The position numbers were made by a program, and so were the translations under genes. The notes under the pieces are model-generated. The model worked only from the letters and a program-made list of their open reading frames with translations, ran no database searches and was not told where the DNA came from. 5,548 bases of DNA from Mycobacterium sp. (GTDB taxonomy: Bacteria; Actinomycetota; Actinomycetes; Mycobacteriales; Mycobacteriaceae), in contig JAOPWF010000209.1 of NCBI GenBank assembly GCA_025965815.1, positions 1 to 5,548 of the forward strand, read 5' to 3'. Positions 1 through 5,548 of this stretch are shown here, piece after piece (the stretch's first letter is position 1; every line of letters begins with the position of its first letter).

Positions 1-893
1 AGCCGGATCTGGACGAACTCGTCGGCGATCGGGATGCCGTCGCCCACCACGCCGTGCACCTTCTGCGGGTCCTTGAACCGCAGCAGCCCGGCCTCGGGTA
101 GCGGGTTGACCGCGATGATCTTCGCGCCGTTGGCTTTCGACTTCTCCAGCACCGAGAGCATGCGGGGATGGTTGGTGCCGGGGTTCTGCCCTGCGACGAT
201 GATCAGGTCGGCGTGCTCGAGGTCGGCGACCGTGACCGAGCCCTTGCCTATGCCGATCGACTGGCTCAACGCGGTGCCGGAGGATTCGTGGCACATGTTG
301 GAACAGTCCGGCAGGTTGTTGGTGCCGAAGCTGCGCACCATCAGCTGGTACACGAACGCGGCCTCGTTGCTGGCGCGTCCGGAGGTGTAGAACAACGCCT
401 CGTCCGGGCTGCTCAACGCGCGCAGGTGCTCGGCGATCAGGCGGTAGGCATCGTCCCACGCGATGGGCCGGTAGTGGGTGTCGCCGTCGCGCGCCACCAT
501 CGGACGGGTCAGGCGGCCCTGCTGGCTGAGCCAGTACTCCGGCTTGGCGGCGAGCTCGGCGATCGAATGCCGGGCGAAGAAGTCGGGCGTGACGACCCGT
601 TTGGTGGCCTCTTCTGCGACGGCCTTGGCGCCGTTCTCGCAGAATTCAGCGAACTTGCGACCACCGTGTTCCTCCGGCCACGCGCAGCCGGGACAGTCGA
701 AGCCCTGCCGTTGGTTCAGCCGGACCAGCGCCGCGGTGGTCCGCGCCAGACCCATCTGCTTGAGACCGCGTTGCAGCGACACCATCACCGCCCGTACGCC
801 GGCCGCCTCGCCTTCGGGGCCGCTCGCGGTCACCGCGTGTTCGTCGTAGTCGACATCGTGGTCGCGGGTAATGGTCCGGCGGCGAATACCCAT
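1..893 (-). CDS. FdhF/YdeP-family molybdopterin oxidoreductase, N-terminal part (runs off left edge)
   Basis: This is a 297-codon N-terminal fragment that stays open to the left edge; the family is usually about 750-780 residues, so roughly 40% is present. Near the N-terminus are Cys67 and Cys70 (FDCPGCAWPEEH) and Cys85 (FCENGAKA), a pattern I know from E. coli YdeP-like proteins and a possible Fe-S site. The motif CSNMCHESSG follows, with Cys201 (bases 293-291) where E. coli FdhF has its Mo-binding selenocysteine. The stretch LIIVAGQNPGTNHPRM is a typical molybdopterin-binding segment. By family it is a cytoplasmic Mo-bisMGD redox enzyme; formate is the usual annotated substrate, but this is unproven for YdeP-like members. 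No Tat or Sec signal is seen. ATG at 893 is chosen because GGAAACC precedes it and the upstream gene stops 10 bases before it, suggesting translational coupling. The C-terminal part and any fdhD neighbour lie outside the window. Confidence 0.93.
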   Translation of the reverse strand, partial: MGIRRRTITRDHDVDYDEHAVTASGPEGEAAGVRAVMVSLQRGLKQMGLARTTAALVRLNQRQGFDCPGCAWPEEHGGRKFAEFCENGAKAVAEEATKRVVTPDFFARHSIAELAAKPEYWLSQQGRLTRPMVARDGDTHYRPIAWDDAYRLIAEHLRALSSPDEALFYTSGRASNEAAFVYQLMVRSFGTNNLPDCSNMCHESSGTALSQSIGIGKGSVTVADLEHADLIIVAGQNPGTNHPRMLSVLEKSKANGAKIIAVNPLPEAGLLRFKDPQKVHGVVGDGIPIADEFVQIR

Positions 894-903
894 GGTTTCC
901 AAT

Positions 904-1995
904 CTATGACGGTAGGTCGACGATCTGTAACCGGCCACCGCTAACGCCGGCGATGAAAAGCCGGCCGGTGGTCGCGTCGACTCCGAGAGTGTAAGGGTTC
1001 TGGACGGTGGGGATGCGCTGCACCTCGCGCGGTGTCGGCTCGGCCATGTCGTAACCGACGACGTCGTTGGTGCCGGACGAGGCAACCCACAGCCGGTCGC
1101 GTGTCGGGTCGTAGGCGATGCCGTACGGGCCGCCGGCCTGCGCGACGCTGGCGACCTCCCGTGGCGCCGGCAGCGGCGTGAAGACCCTGACCGCGTCGCC
1201 GCGGGTATCGGTCGCGATCATCCGGCCGTGCTTGTCGGCGACGAGGTGGGTGGGTCCGGCGCCGGCGGGTGTCGAGCCGACGACGGTCAGCTTGTCGGCG
1301 TCGTAGATGGTCAGGTCGTTCTTGCGGACGTCCAGCAAGCCCATCGACGTCGCGACCGGTGCCATACCCGCGGGCTGCACGCTGTCGGTGAACACCTTGA
1401 CGATCTGGTCGCCGCGCAGCACTGTCACTGTGCCGCCGAGTTCGTTGGCGACGAACACCGTGCCGTTCGGTGCCTCGGAGGCGTCGTGCGGAACGGTGCC
1501 GGTGATGATCTGTGCCTCGGCCCTGCCGCCCGGCAGGTCGACGCGGACAAGCGCGTTCGTGCTTTCGACCGGTACCAGCACCGGGCCACCGGGCTTCGCC
1601 AGTTGCAGATGGCGCACGACACCGGGCAGCGGGGTGCGCCCGGTGATCACGCCGGTATCGGCGTTGATCAGGACGAGTTCGTTCGGGTCTCGTTTGGCCA
1701 CCGCCACCGTTCGGGTGACGGCGTCGACGACGACGCCCTCTGGTCCAATCCCGACGGCCACGATGCGCCCGGGCACTTGGCCGGCGACCGGCGGTCCACT
1801 CTGTGGCTCCGCCGGAGGAGGCAGGTTGTCGGCGGGCGACCGGGTGCCTTCGGTTGGCACGTCCGAGGGCAGTATTCCGGTGCTGGTCGGGGCGGCGTGC
1901 GACGACGATGGGTTGTCCGCTTGACGCTGGGCGCCGCAGCCGACAGCAACGATCACCGCCGCCAGGCTTGTTGCGAGCGCAAGGTGTTTGCTCAT
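904..1995 (-). CDS. Secreted lipoprotein with seven-bladed YncE/YVTN-like beta-propeller
   Basis: This is a complete 363-residue protein. Residues 1-20 form a lipoprotein signal peptide: Lys3, a hydrophobic core, then the near-canonical lipobox VAVGC with Cys20 as the lipidation site. Residues 21-75 are a Pro/Ser/Thr-rich linker, as in mycobacterial cell-envelope lipoproteins. Residues about 80-363 contain seven repeats of about 41 residues, each marked by a Pro-containing start near 85, 124, 167, 207, 247, 289 and 333. The last two are clearest (GGPYGIAYDPTRDRLWVASS and QNPYTLGVDATTGRLFIAG). This spacing matches a seven-bladed YncE/YVTN-type propeller, a scaffold for binding rather than a predictor of one reaction. 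It should sit on the outer face of the cytoplasmic membrane. ATG 1995 has a good ribosome-binding site. It is the first gene of a likely operon with the FdhF-like gene, 10 bases downstream. The ligand is unknown. Confidence 0.9.
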   Translation of the reverse strand: MSKHLALATSLAAVIVAVGCGAQRQADNPSSSHAAPTSTGILPSDVPTEGTRSPADNLPPPAEPQSGPPVAGQVPGRIVAVGIGPEGVVVDAVTRTVAVAKRDPNELVLINADTGVITGRTPLPGVVRHLQLAKPGGPVLVPVESTNALVRVDLPGGRAEAQIITGTVPHDASEAPNGTVFVANELGGTVTVLRGDQIVKVFTDSVQPAGMAPVATSMGLLDVRKNDLTIYDADKLTVVGSTPAGAGPTHLVADKHGRMIATDTRGDAVRVFTPLPAPREVASVAQAGGPYGIAYDPTRDRLWVASSGTNDVVGYDMAEPTPREVQRIPTVQNPYTLGVDATTGRLFIAGVSGGRLQIVDLPS

Positions 1996-1998
1996 TTA

Positions 1999-2006
1999 CT
2001 CCACCT
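1999..2006 (-). promoter_or_regulatory. Ribosome-binding site of the lipoprotein gene
   Basis: On the minus strand AGGTGGAG lies three bases before ATG 1995. Its AGGTG core matches the 16S anti-Shine-Dalgarno complement and supports this start codon. Confidence 0.7.
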
Positions 2007-2064
2007 ATACCCGTCCGCGGTGGGTGCCTAACGACACAGCAATCGTTTACACCGCCTTCTGTCC

Positions 2065-2091
2065 TTGACGCGCGCGTAACAGCAACGGAAC
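2065..2091 (+). promoter_or_regulatory. Candidate GlnR (nitrogen regulator) binding site
   Basis: The sequence contains GTAAC (2076-2080), six bases, then GGAAC (2087-2091). This fits the actinobacterial GlnR half-site pair GTnAC-n6-GnAAC and the AC-n9-AC core described for mycobacterial GlnR. A further AC at 2068-2069 (in TTGAC) lies exactly one 11-bp step upstream, giving three AC steps in phase. The box ends 10 bases before the putative -10 at 2102, a position where an activator could contact RNA polymerase. Its placement directly upstream of a glutamine synthetase supports the call. The next expected half-site downstream (2098-2102) does not match. The assignment is inferred from pattern alone. 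Confidence 0.45.
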
Positions 2092-2101
2092 GACAGGTCC
2101 C

Positions 2102-2107
2102 TAATGT
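2102..2107 (+). promoter_or_regulatory. Putative -10 element for the glutamine synthetase gene
   Basis: TAATGT fits the TANNNT form of mycobacterial housekeeping -10 elements. It would place transcription start near 2114, with a leader of about 49 bases. No good -35 hexamer is found 16-18 bases upstream, where the GlnR-like box lies instead, as expected for an activator-dependent promoter. TACATT, read on the opposite strand at 2108-2103, overlaps it and could serve the divergent lipoprotein gene, also without a clear -35. Confidence 0.35.
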
Positions 2108-2151
2108 AGGCCGGTGGCGTCGCAAATCGGTTGCAGACGCACAGCAGTGAT

Positions 2152-2155
2152 AGGA
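2152..2155 (+). promoter_or_regulatory. Ribosome-binding site deciding a TTG start
   Basis: AGGA sits seven bases before TTG 2163. An in-frame stop TAG at 2151-2153 rules out any earlier start. The next in-frame ATG (2292) would remove 43 residues, including part of the conserved N-terminal region, so TTG is the best start. Confidence 0.6.
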
Positions 2156-2162
2156 CCTTGAA

Positions 2163-4337
2163 TTGAGCGGAAACGCCACCCGTTTGCAGGCGATCAACAA
2201 CGTCGAGGGCTATGTACCGCCGGCAGTGAGCTTCGTCGAGGGCGAAGAGCCTGGCGAGATCTTCGGATCCAACGTCTTCAGCAAAGCTGTCATGCGGCAG
2301 CGGCTACCCAAGTCGGTCTTCAAGTCGGTCATGGCGACCATCGAGCATGGCGCGAAGCTCGACCCGTCGGTCGGCGACGCCGTCGCCTCCGCTATGAAGG
2401 ACTGGGCGCTGGAAAAGGGTGCGACCCACTACGCGCACGTTTTCTACCCACTGACCAACCTCACCGCTGAGAAGCACGACAGCTTCCTCGAGCCGGTGTC
2501 CGACGGCTCGACGCTGGCCGAGTTCGCCGGCAAGACCCTGATCCAGGGCGAGCCCGACGCTTCGAGCTTCCCCAGCGGCGGCCTGCGCAACACCTTCGAA
2601 GCCCGTGGCTACACCGGTTGGGACGTCACCAGCCCGGCCTACGTGCTGGAGAACCCGAACGGCAACACGCTGTGTATCCCGACCGTCTTCGTGTCGATGA
2701 CCGGCGAGGCGCTCGACCACAAGACACCGTTGTTGCGCTCACAGCAGGCGATGGGCGCGCACGCCGAGCGGATCCTGAAGCTGTTCGGCCACGTCAATCC
2801 CGACCACGTGGTCTCGTTCTGTGGCGCCGAGCAGGAGTACTTCCTGGTGGACCGGCACTTCTTCTTGGCCCGTCCCGACCTGCTGAACTCCGGGCGCACG
2901 CTGTTCGGCTCCAAGCCGCCCAAGGGGCAGGAGTTCGACGACCACTATTTCGGCGCCATCCCCGAGCGGGTGCTCGGCTTCATGATGGACACCGAGCGCG
3001 AGCTGTTCAAGCTCGGCATCCCGGCGAAGACTCGCCACAACGAGGTCGCACCCGGGCAGTTCGAGATCGCCCCGATGTTCGAGCGGGCCAATATCGCCGC
3101 CGACCATCAGCAGCTGCTGATGACCACGTTCAAGACGATCGCCAAGAAGCACGGCATGGAGTGCCTGTTCCACGAGAAGCCGTTCGCCGGCGTCAACGGT
3201 TCGGGTAAGCACGTGAACTTCTCACTCGGCAACGCCGATCTCGGCAGCCTGCTGGTACCGGGTGACACTCCGCACCAGAATGCGCAGTTCCTGGTCTTCT
3301 GTGCCGCCGTCATCCGGGCCGTGCACAAGTACGGCGGGCTGCTGCGGGCGTCGGTGGCGTCGGCCACCAATGACCACCGGCTCGGTGCGAACGAAGCCCC
3401 GCCGGCGATCATCTCGATCTTCCTCGGCGACCAACTCGCCGACGTGTTCGAGCAGATTGCCAAGGGCGCGGCCACGTCGTCGAAGGGCAAGGGCTCGATG
3501 ATCATCGGCGTCGACACGCTGCCGGTGCTGCCGACCGATCCCGGCGACCGCAACCGCACCAGTCCGTTCGCGTTCACCGGCAACCGCTTCGAGTTCCGCG
3601 CGCCGGGTTCGATGCAGTCGGTGGCGGGCCCGATGGTCACGATCAACACGATCATGGCCGAGGCGCTGGACTACTGCGCCACCGAGCTGGAGAAGGCGGT
3701 CGAGGCCGGTACCGATTTCGACAAGGCCGTGCAGACGTTGCTCACGGACATCATCACCGAAGACGGCGCAGTGGTGTTCAACGGTGACGGCTACTCGGAC
3801 AACTGGCAGACCGAAGCCGCTTCCCGCGGGCTGCCGAACCTCAAGACGACACTTGACGCGCTGCCGGAGCTGATCAAGCCGGAAGCGATCGCCCTGTTCG
3901 AGAAGTACCGCGTCTTCAGCGATCGGGAGATGCACAGCCGCTACGAGATCGGGCTGGAGCAGTATGCGCTCACGGTCGGTGTCGAGGCACGGCTGACGAT
4001 GGAACTGGGTTCGACGGTCATCCTGCCGGCGGCACTGCGGTACCAGACGGAGCTCGCTTCGAACGTCGCCACCCTCAAGGCGGCTGGTGTCGAACCCAGC
4101 ACCGCTCTGCTCGAGGACGTTTCGGGTACGGTTGCCGAGCTGATCAGCGCGCTGGCCGACCTGAAGAAGGGGCTGGAGGACCACTCCGCGACCACCGCGA
4201 TGGACGAGGCTTCGCACGCGCAGAGCCTGCTGCCGGCGATGGACGCGGTGCGCGCCGCCGCTGACACGCTGGAAGGTGTTGTGGCCGACGACCTGTGGCC
4301 GCTGCCGACCTACCAGGAGATGCTCTACATTCTCTGA
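2163..4337 (+). CDS. Type III glutamine synthetase (GSIII)
   Basis: This complete 724-residue protein has the usual GSIII length (about 700-730) and is far longer than type I or II enzymes. It makes glutamine from glutamate, ammonium and ATP in the cytoplasm. The N-terminal GSIII region includes [20 protein letters not shown] (residues 34-53). Catalytic-domain motifs follow in order: GAEQEYF (221-227, metal-binding Glu), [15 protein letters not shown] (from 290), NGSGKH (345-350), [13 protein letters not shown] (401-413) and [19 protein letters not shown] (465-483). The last two are GSIII signatures for substrate and nucleotide contacts. The C-terminal part (about 620-724) is helical-looking, as in the family. 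No NLYDLP-type adenylylation motif of type I enzymes is seen, so control is more likely transcriptional; a GlnR-like box lies upstream. The start is TTG, supported by AGGA. The gene stands alone, with a terminator just after it. Used historically as glnN or glnA3 in other taxa, so no symbol is assigned. Confidence 0.97.
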   Translation: MSGNATRLQAINNVEGYVPPAVSFVEGEEPGEIFGSNVFSKAVMRQRLPKSVFKSVMATIEHGAKLDPSVGDAVASAMKDWALEKGATHYAHVFYPLTNLTAEKHDSFLEPVSDGSTLAEFAGKTLIQGEPDASSFPSGGLRNTFEARGYTGWDVTSPAYVLENPNGNTLCIPTVFVSMTGEALDHKTPLLRSQQAMGAHAERILKLFGHVNPDHVVSFCGAEQEYFLVDRHFFLARPDLLNSGRTLFGSKPPKGQEFDDHYFGAIPERVLGFMMDTERELFKLGIPAKTRHNEVAPGQFEIAPMFERANIAADHQQLLMTTFKTIAKKHGMECLFHEKPFAGVNGSGKHVNFSLGNADLGSLLVPGDTPHQNAQFLVFCAAVIRAVHKYGGLLRASVASATNDHRLGANEAPPAIISIFLGDQLADVFEQIAKGAATSSKGKGSMIIGVDTLPVLPTDPGDRNRTSPFAFTGNRFEFRAPGSMQSVAGPMVTINTIMAEALDYCATELEKAVEAGTDFDKAVQTLLTDIITEDGAVVFNGDGYSDNWQTEAASRGLPNLKTTLDALPELIKPEAIALFEKYRVFSDREMHSRYEIGLEQYALTVGVEARLTMELGSTVILPAALRYQTELASNVATLKAAGVEPSTALLEDVSGTVAELISALADLKKGLEDHSATTAMDEASHAQSLLPAMDAVRAAADTLEGVVADDLWPLPTYQEMLYIL

Positions 4338-4353
4338 TCGCACACACGACGCC

Positions 4354-4390
4354 GGCGCCCCGCATCTCGTGGGGCGCCAGTTTTGTTTGT
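4354..4390 (+). terminator. Intrinsic terminator of the glutamine synthetase gene
   Basis: GGCGCCCC (4354-4361) pairs perfectly with GGGGCGCC (4371-4378). A G-U and a C-G pair extend the stem inward to 10 bp and leave a five-base loop. The stem is followed by AG and the T-rich tail TTTTGTTTGT. It begins 16 bases after the stop codon. This is an unusually classical terminator for a high-GC actinomycete. Confidence 0.88.
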
Positions 4391-4455
4391 GTCGAGTGTG
4401 TGGCTTGTCGTCACGAATCGCGAGGGGCGGCGTGAAAAACCCCCACACTCGGCGC
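4389..4455. repeat. Imperfect inverted repeat in convergent intergenic region
   Basis: Bases 4389-4403 can pair with 4441-4455 (12 Watson-Crick pairs, two G-U, one mismatch); the core is GAGTGTG (4394-4400) against CACACTC (4444-4450). Inside, TCACG (4411-4415) pairs with CGTGA (4431-4435), giving a two-tier hairpin. The two arms read alike on opposite strands, roughly GAGTGTG, a G-rich step, a T-rich step, then CACG. It starts in the T-tail of the preceding terminator. It could be a secondary terminator, a REP-like palindromic element or the trace of a small RNA; the sequence does not decide. Confidence 0.55.
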
Positions 4456-4471
4456 GGTGGGGCTTGTCGTC
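4398..4471. repeat. Direct repeat pair of 15 bp (14/15 identical)
   Basis: GTGTGGCTTGTCGTC at 4398-4412 recurs as GTGGGGCTTGTCGTC at 4457-4471, starting 59 bases later. In the same region, TGTCGAGTG occurs at 4390-4398 and again at 4512-4520. No coding sequence explains these repeats. Confidence 0.6.
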
Positions 4472-4492
4472 GGACCGAACTGTTCGCCGAAG

Positions 4493-4539
4493 CAGAGGCA
4501 ACGGTCGCAAATGTCGAGTGGCGACGACCGTAGCCTCTG
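4493..4539 (-). terminator. Hairpin after mmsA, candidate terminator without T-tail
   Basis: Bases 4493-4507 pair with 4525-4539 in 14 of 15 positions (one A-A mismatch), with a 17-base loop. The hairpin lies 13 bases beyond the mmsA stop on the minus strand. The sequence that follows it on that strand (CTTCGGCGAACAG) has no T-run, so it would be of the tailless kind reported in mycobacteria. On the plus strand it is followed by TTTCG, so bidirectional action is possible. The stem is clear; the terminator role is inferred from position. Confidence 0.55.
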
Positions 4540-4552
4540 TTTCGCTGTGAAA

Positions 4553-5548
4553 CTAGGCGTTCTGCGGGAAGCCCAACTCGATGCCGCCGTGGCTCGGGTC
4601 AAGCCAGCGGCTGGTGATGGCCTTGCCGCGGGTGAAGAAGTGCACGCCGTCCATACCGTGCGCGTGCGTATCGCCGAACAGTGATGCCTTCCAGCCGCCG
4701 AAGCTGAAGTAGGCCATCGGAACCGGGATGGGCACGTTGATGCCGACCATCCCCACCTCGACCTCGTGCTGGAACCGCCTGGCCGCGCCTCCGTCATTGG
4801 TGAAGATCGCGGTGCCGTTACCGTACGGGTTGGAGTTGACCAGTTCCAGCGCCTCGTCGTAGGTGTCGACACGCAGCACCGACAGCACCGGGCCGAAGAT
4901 CTCGTCGGTGTAGACGCTCATCTGCGGAGTGACGTGATCGATCAGCGTGGGGCCGAGCCAGAAGCCGTCCTCGCCGCCGTCGGGATCCACCTCGCGCCCG
5001 TCGAGCACCAGCTTCGCCCCGTCGGCCTCGCCGGCGTCGATGTAGGACGCCACCTTGTCGCGGTGCACCTTGGTCACCAGCGGACCCATGTCGGCATCAC
5101 CCGTGCCGTCACCGGTCTTGATGGTGCGCGCCCGCTCGGCGATCTTGTTGACCAGTTCGTCGGCGATCGGTCCGACCGCGACGGCCGCCGAGATGGCCAT
5201 GCAGCGTTCACCGGCCGAGCCGAAGCCGGCGTTGACCATCGCGTCGGCGGCCAGGTCCAGATCGGCGTCGGGCAGGATGACCGCGTGGTTCTTCGCCCCA
5301 CCGAGGGCCTGCACCCGCTTACCCGCCGCGGTGCCGGTGGAGTAGACGTACTGCGCGATCGGGGTGGAGCCGACGAAGCTGATCGACTTGATTGCCTTGT
5401 TGGTCAGCAGTTCGTCGACGACGGTCTTGTCGCCCTGGAGCACGTTGAACACCCCGGGCGGCAATCCGGCCTCGGCCCACAGCTCGGCCATCCACAGCGA
5501 CGCAGACGGGTCCTTCTCCGAAGGATTGAGCACGACGGTGTTACCGGC
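4553..5548 (-). CDS. mmsA: Methylmalonate-semialdehyde dehydrogenase (CoA-acylating), C-terminal part (runs off right edge)
   Basis: The fragment has 331 codons and ends at TAG (4555-4553); the full-length family is about 500 residues, so about 170 N-terminal residues lie beyond the edge. The frame stays open to base 5548, reading AGNTVVLNPSEKDPSA as in the ALDH fold, so GTG 5533 is an internal valine and not a start. Visible features are the NAD-site segment FVGSTPIA, then QALGGAKNHAVILPDAD, where Ala replaces the general-base Glu of ordinary aldehyde dehydrogenases (typical of MmsA). The catalytic cysteine motif GSAGERCMAIS follows (Cys codon 5203-5201), then EIFGPVLSVLRV. By family it converts (methyl)malonate semialdehyde plus CoA and NAD+ to propionyl- or acetyl-CoA, in valine, thymine or inositol breakdown in the cytoplasm. 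In M. tuberculosis mmsA is followed by fadE9 and mmsB; here it is followed by a hairpin and a convergent gene. Confidence 0.95.
   Translation of the reverse strand, partial: AGNTVVLNPSEKDPSASLWMAELWAEAGLPPGVFNVLQGDKTVVDELLTNKAIKSISFVGSTPIAQYVYSTGTAAGKRVQALGGAKNHAVILPDADLDLAADAMVNAGFGSAGERCMAISAAVAVGPIADELVNKIAERARTIKTGDGTGDADMGPLVTKVHRDKVASYIDAGEADGAKLVLDGREVDPDGGEDGFWLGPTLIDHVTPQMSVYTDEIFGPVLSVLRVDTYDEALELVNSNPYGNGTAIFTNDGGAARRFQHEVEVGMVGINVPIPVPMAYFSFGGWKASLFGDTHAHGMDGVHFFTRGKAITSRWLDPSHGGIELGFPQNA

Noticed and set aside
873..893. Arg-rich N-terminus (MGIRRRTITR) of the FdhF-like protein as a Tat signal
   Set aside because: No hydrophobic core or cleavage site follows the arginines; the next residues are acidic, so the enzyme is most likely cytoplasmic.
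168..944. Open reading frame of 258 codons on the plus strand
   Set aside because: It lies antisense to the FdhF-like gene, has no recognisable motif, and is a typical product of high-GC third-position bias.
1228..2031. Open reading frame of 267 codons on the plus strand, opposite the lipoprotein gene
   Set aside because: Composition is repetitive in Arg, Gly and Asp with no family signature; the minus-strand frame has a signal peptide, lipobox and seven propeller repeats.
2065..2070. TTGACG as a -35 element
   Set aside because: It matches the consensus, but the nearest -10 (2102) is 31 bases away and no TANNNT occurs at 16-18 bases. It fits better as part of the GlnR-like array.
941..2200. 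Open reading frame of 419 codons on the minus strand
   Set aside because: It is the out-of-frame reading of the lipoprotein gene, very Arg-rich, and also runs through the divergent promoter region.
3222..4448. Open reading frame of 408 codons antisense to the glutamine synthetase gene
   Set aside because: It reads through the terminator hairpin and the antisense of a gene with clear GSIII motifs; low-complexity Arg/His content marks it as a shadow.
4476..4486. CGAACTGTTCG palindrome as a LexA/SOS box
   Set aside because: The mycobacterial SOS box needs four bases between GAAC and GTTC; here there is one, and the site lies between the 3' ends of convergent genes.
5531..5533. GTG as a start codon for a 326-residue dehydrogenase
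   Set aside because: The frame is open upstream and encodes conserved MmsA residues (AGNTV), so this is an internal valine of a gene cut by the window edge.

Overview
The window is GC-rich, densely coded DNA whose protein families and style fit an actinomycete, most likely an environmental or fast-growing mycobacterium (Mycolicibacterium-like). This assignment comes from recognising protein families by eye, not from a database search. The type III glutamine synthetase argues against the M. tuberculosis complex, whose four known GlnA proteins are not of this type.

Layout: (1) A minus-strand gene pair occupies 1-1995. It starts with a 363-residue lipoprotein carrying a seven-repeat YncE/YVTN-like beta-propeller (1995 to 904). 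After a 10-base gap comes the N-terminal 297 codons of an FdhF/YdeP-family molybdopterin oxidoreductase (893 down to the left edge). (2) A 167-bp divergent intergenic region (1996-2162) holds ribosome-binding sites for both sides, a plausible -10 element and a GlnR-like box. (3) A plus-strand gene for a complete 724-residue type III glutamine synthetase (2163-4337) starts at TTG and is followed by a strong intrinsic terminator. (4) A 215-bp convergent intergenic region (4338-4552) is unusually rich in inverted and direct repeats. (5) A minus-strand gene for the C-terminal 331 residues of CoA-acylating methylmalonate-semialdehyde dehydrogenase (MmsA) runs off the right edge.

How the genes relate: glutamine synthetase assimilates ammonium. 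The GlnR-like box 11 bp upstream of its putative -10 suggests nitrogen-limitation control, which might also reach the divergent lipoprotein/FdhF-like operon. MmsA belongs to valine, pyrimidine and inositol-type catabolism and looks functionally separate.

I see no mobile element, CRISPR array, RNA gene or defence system. The least explained items are the pairing of an exported propeller lipoprotein with a cytoplasmic molybdoenzyme, and the repeat-rich convergent intergenic region. I do not see evidence strong enough to claim a new biological system.
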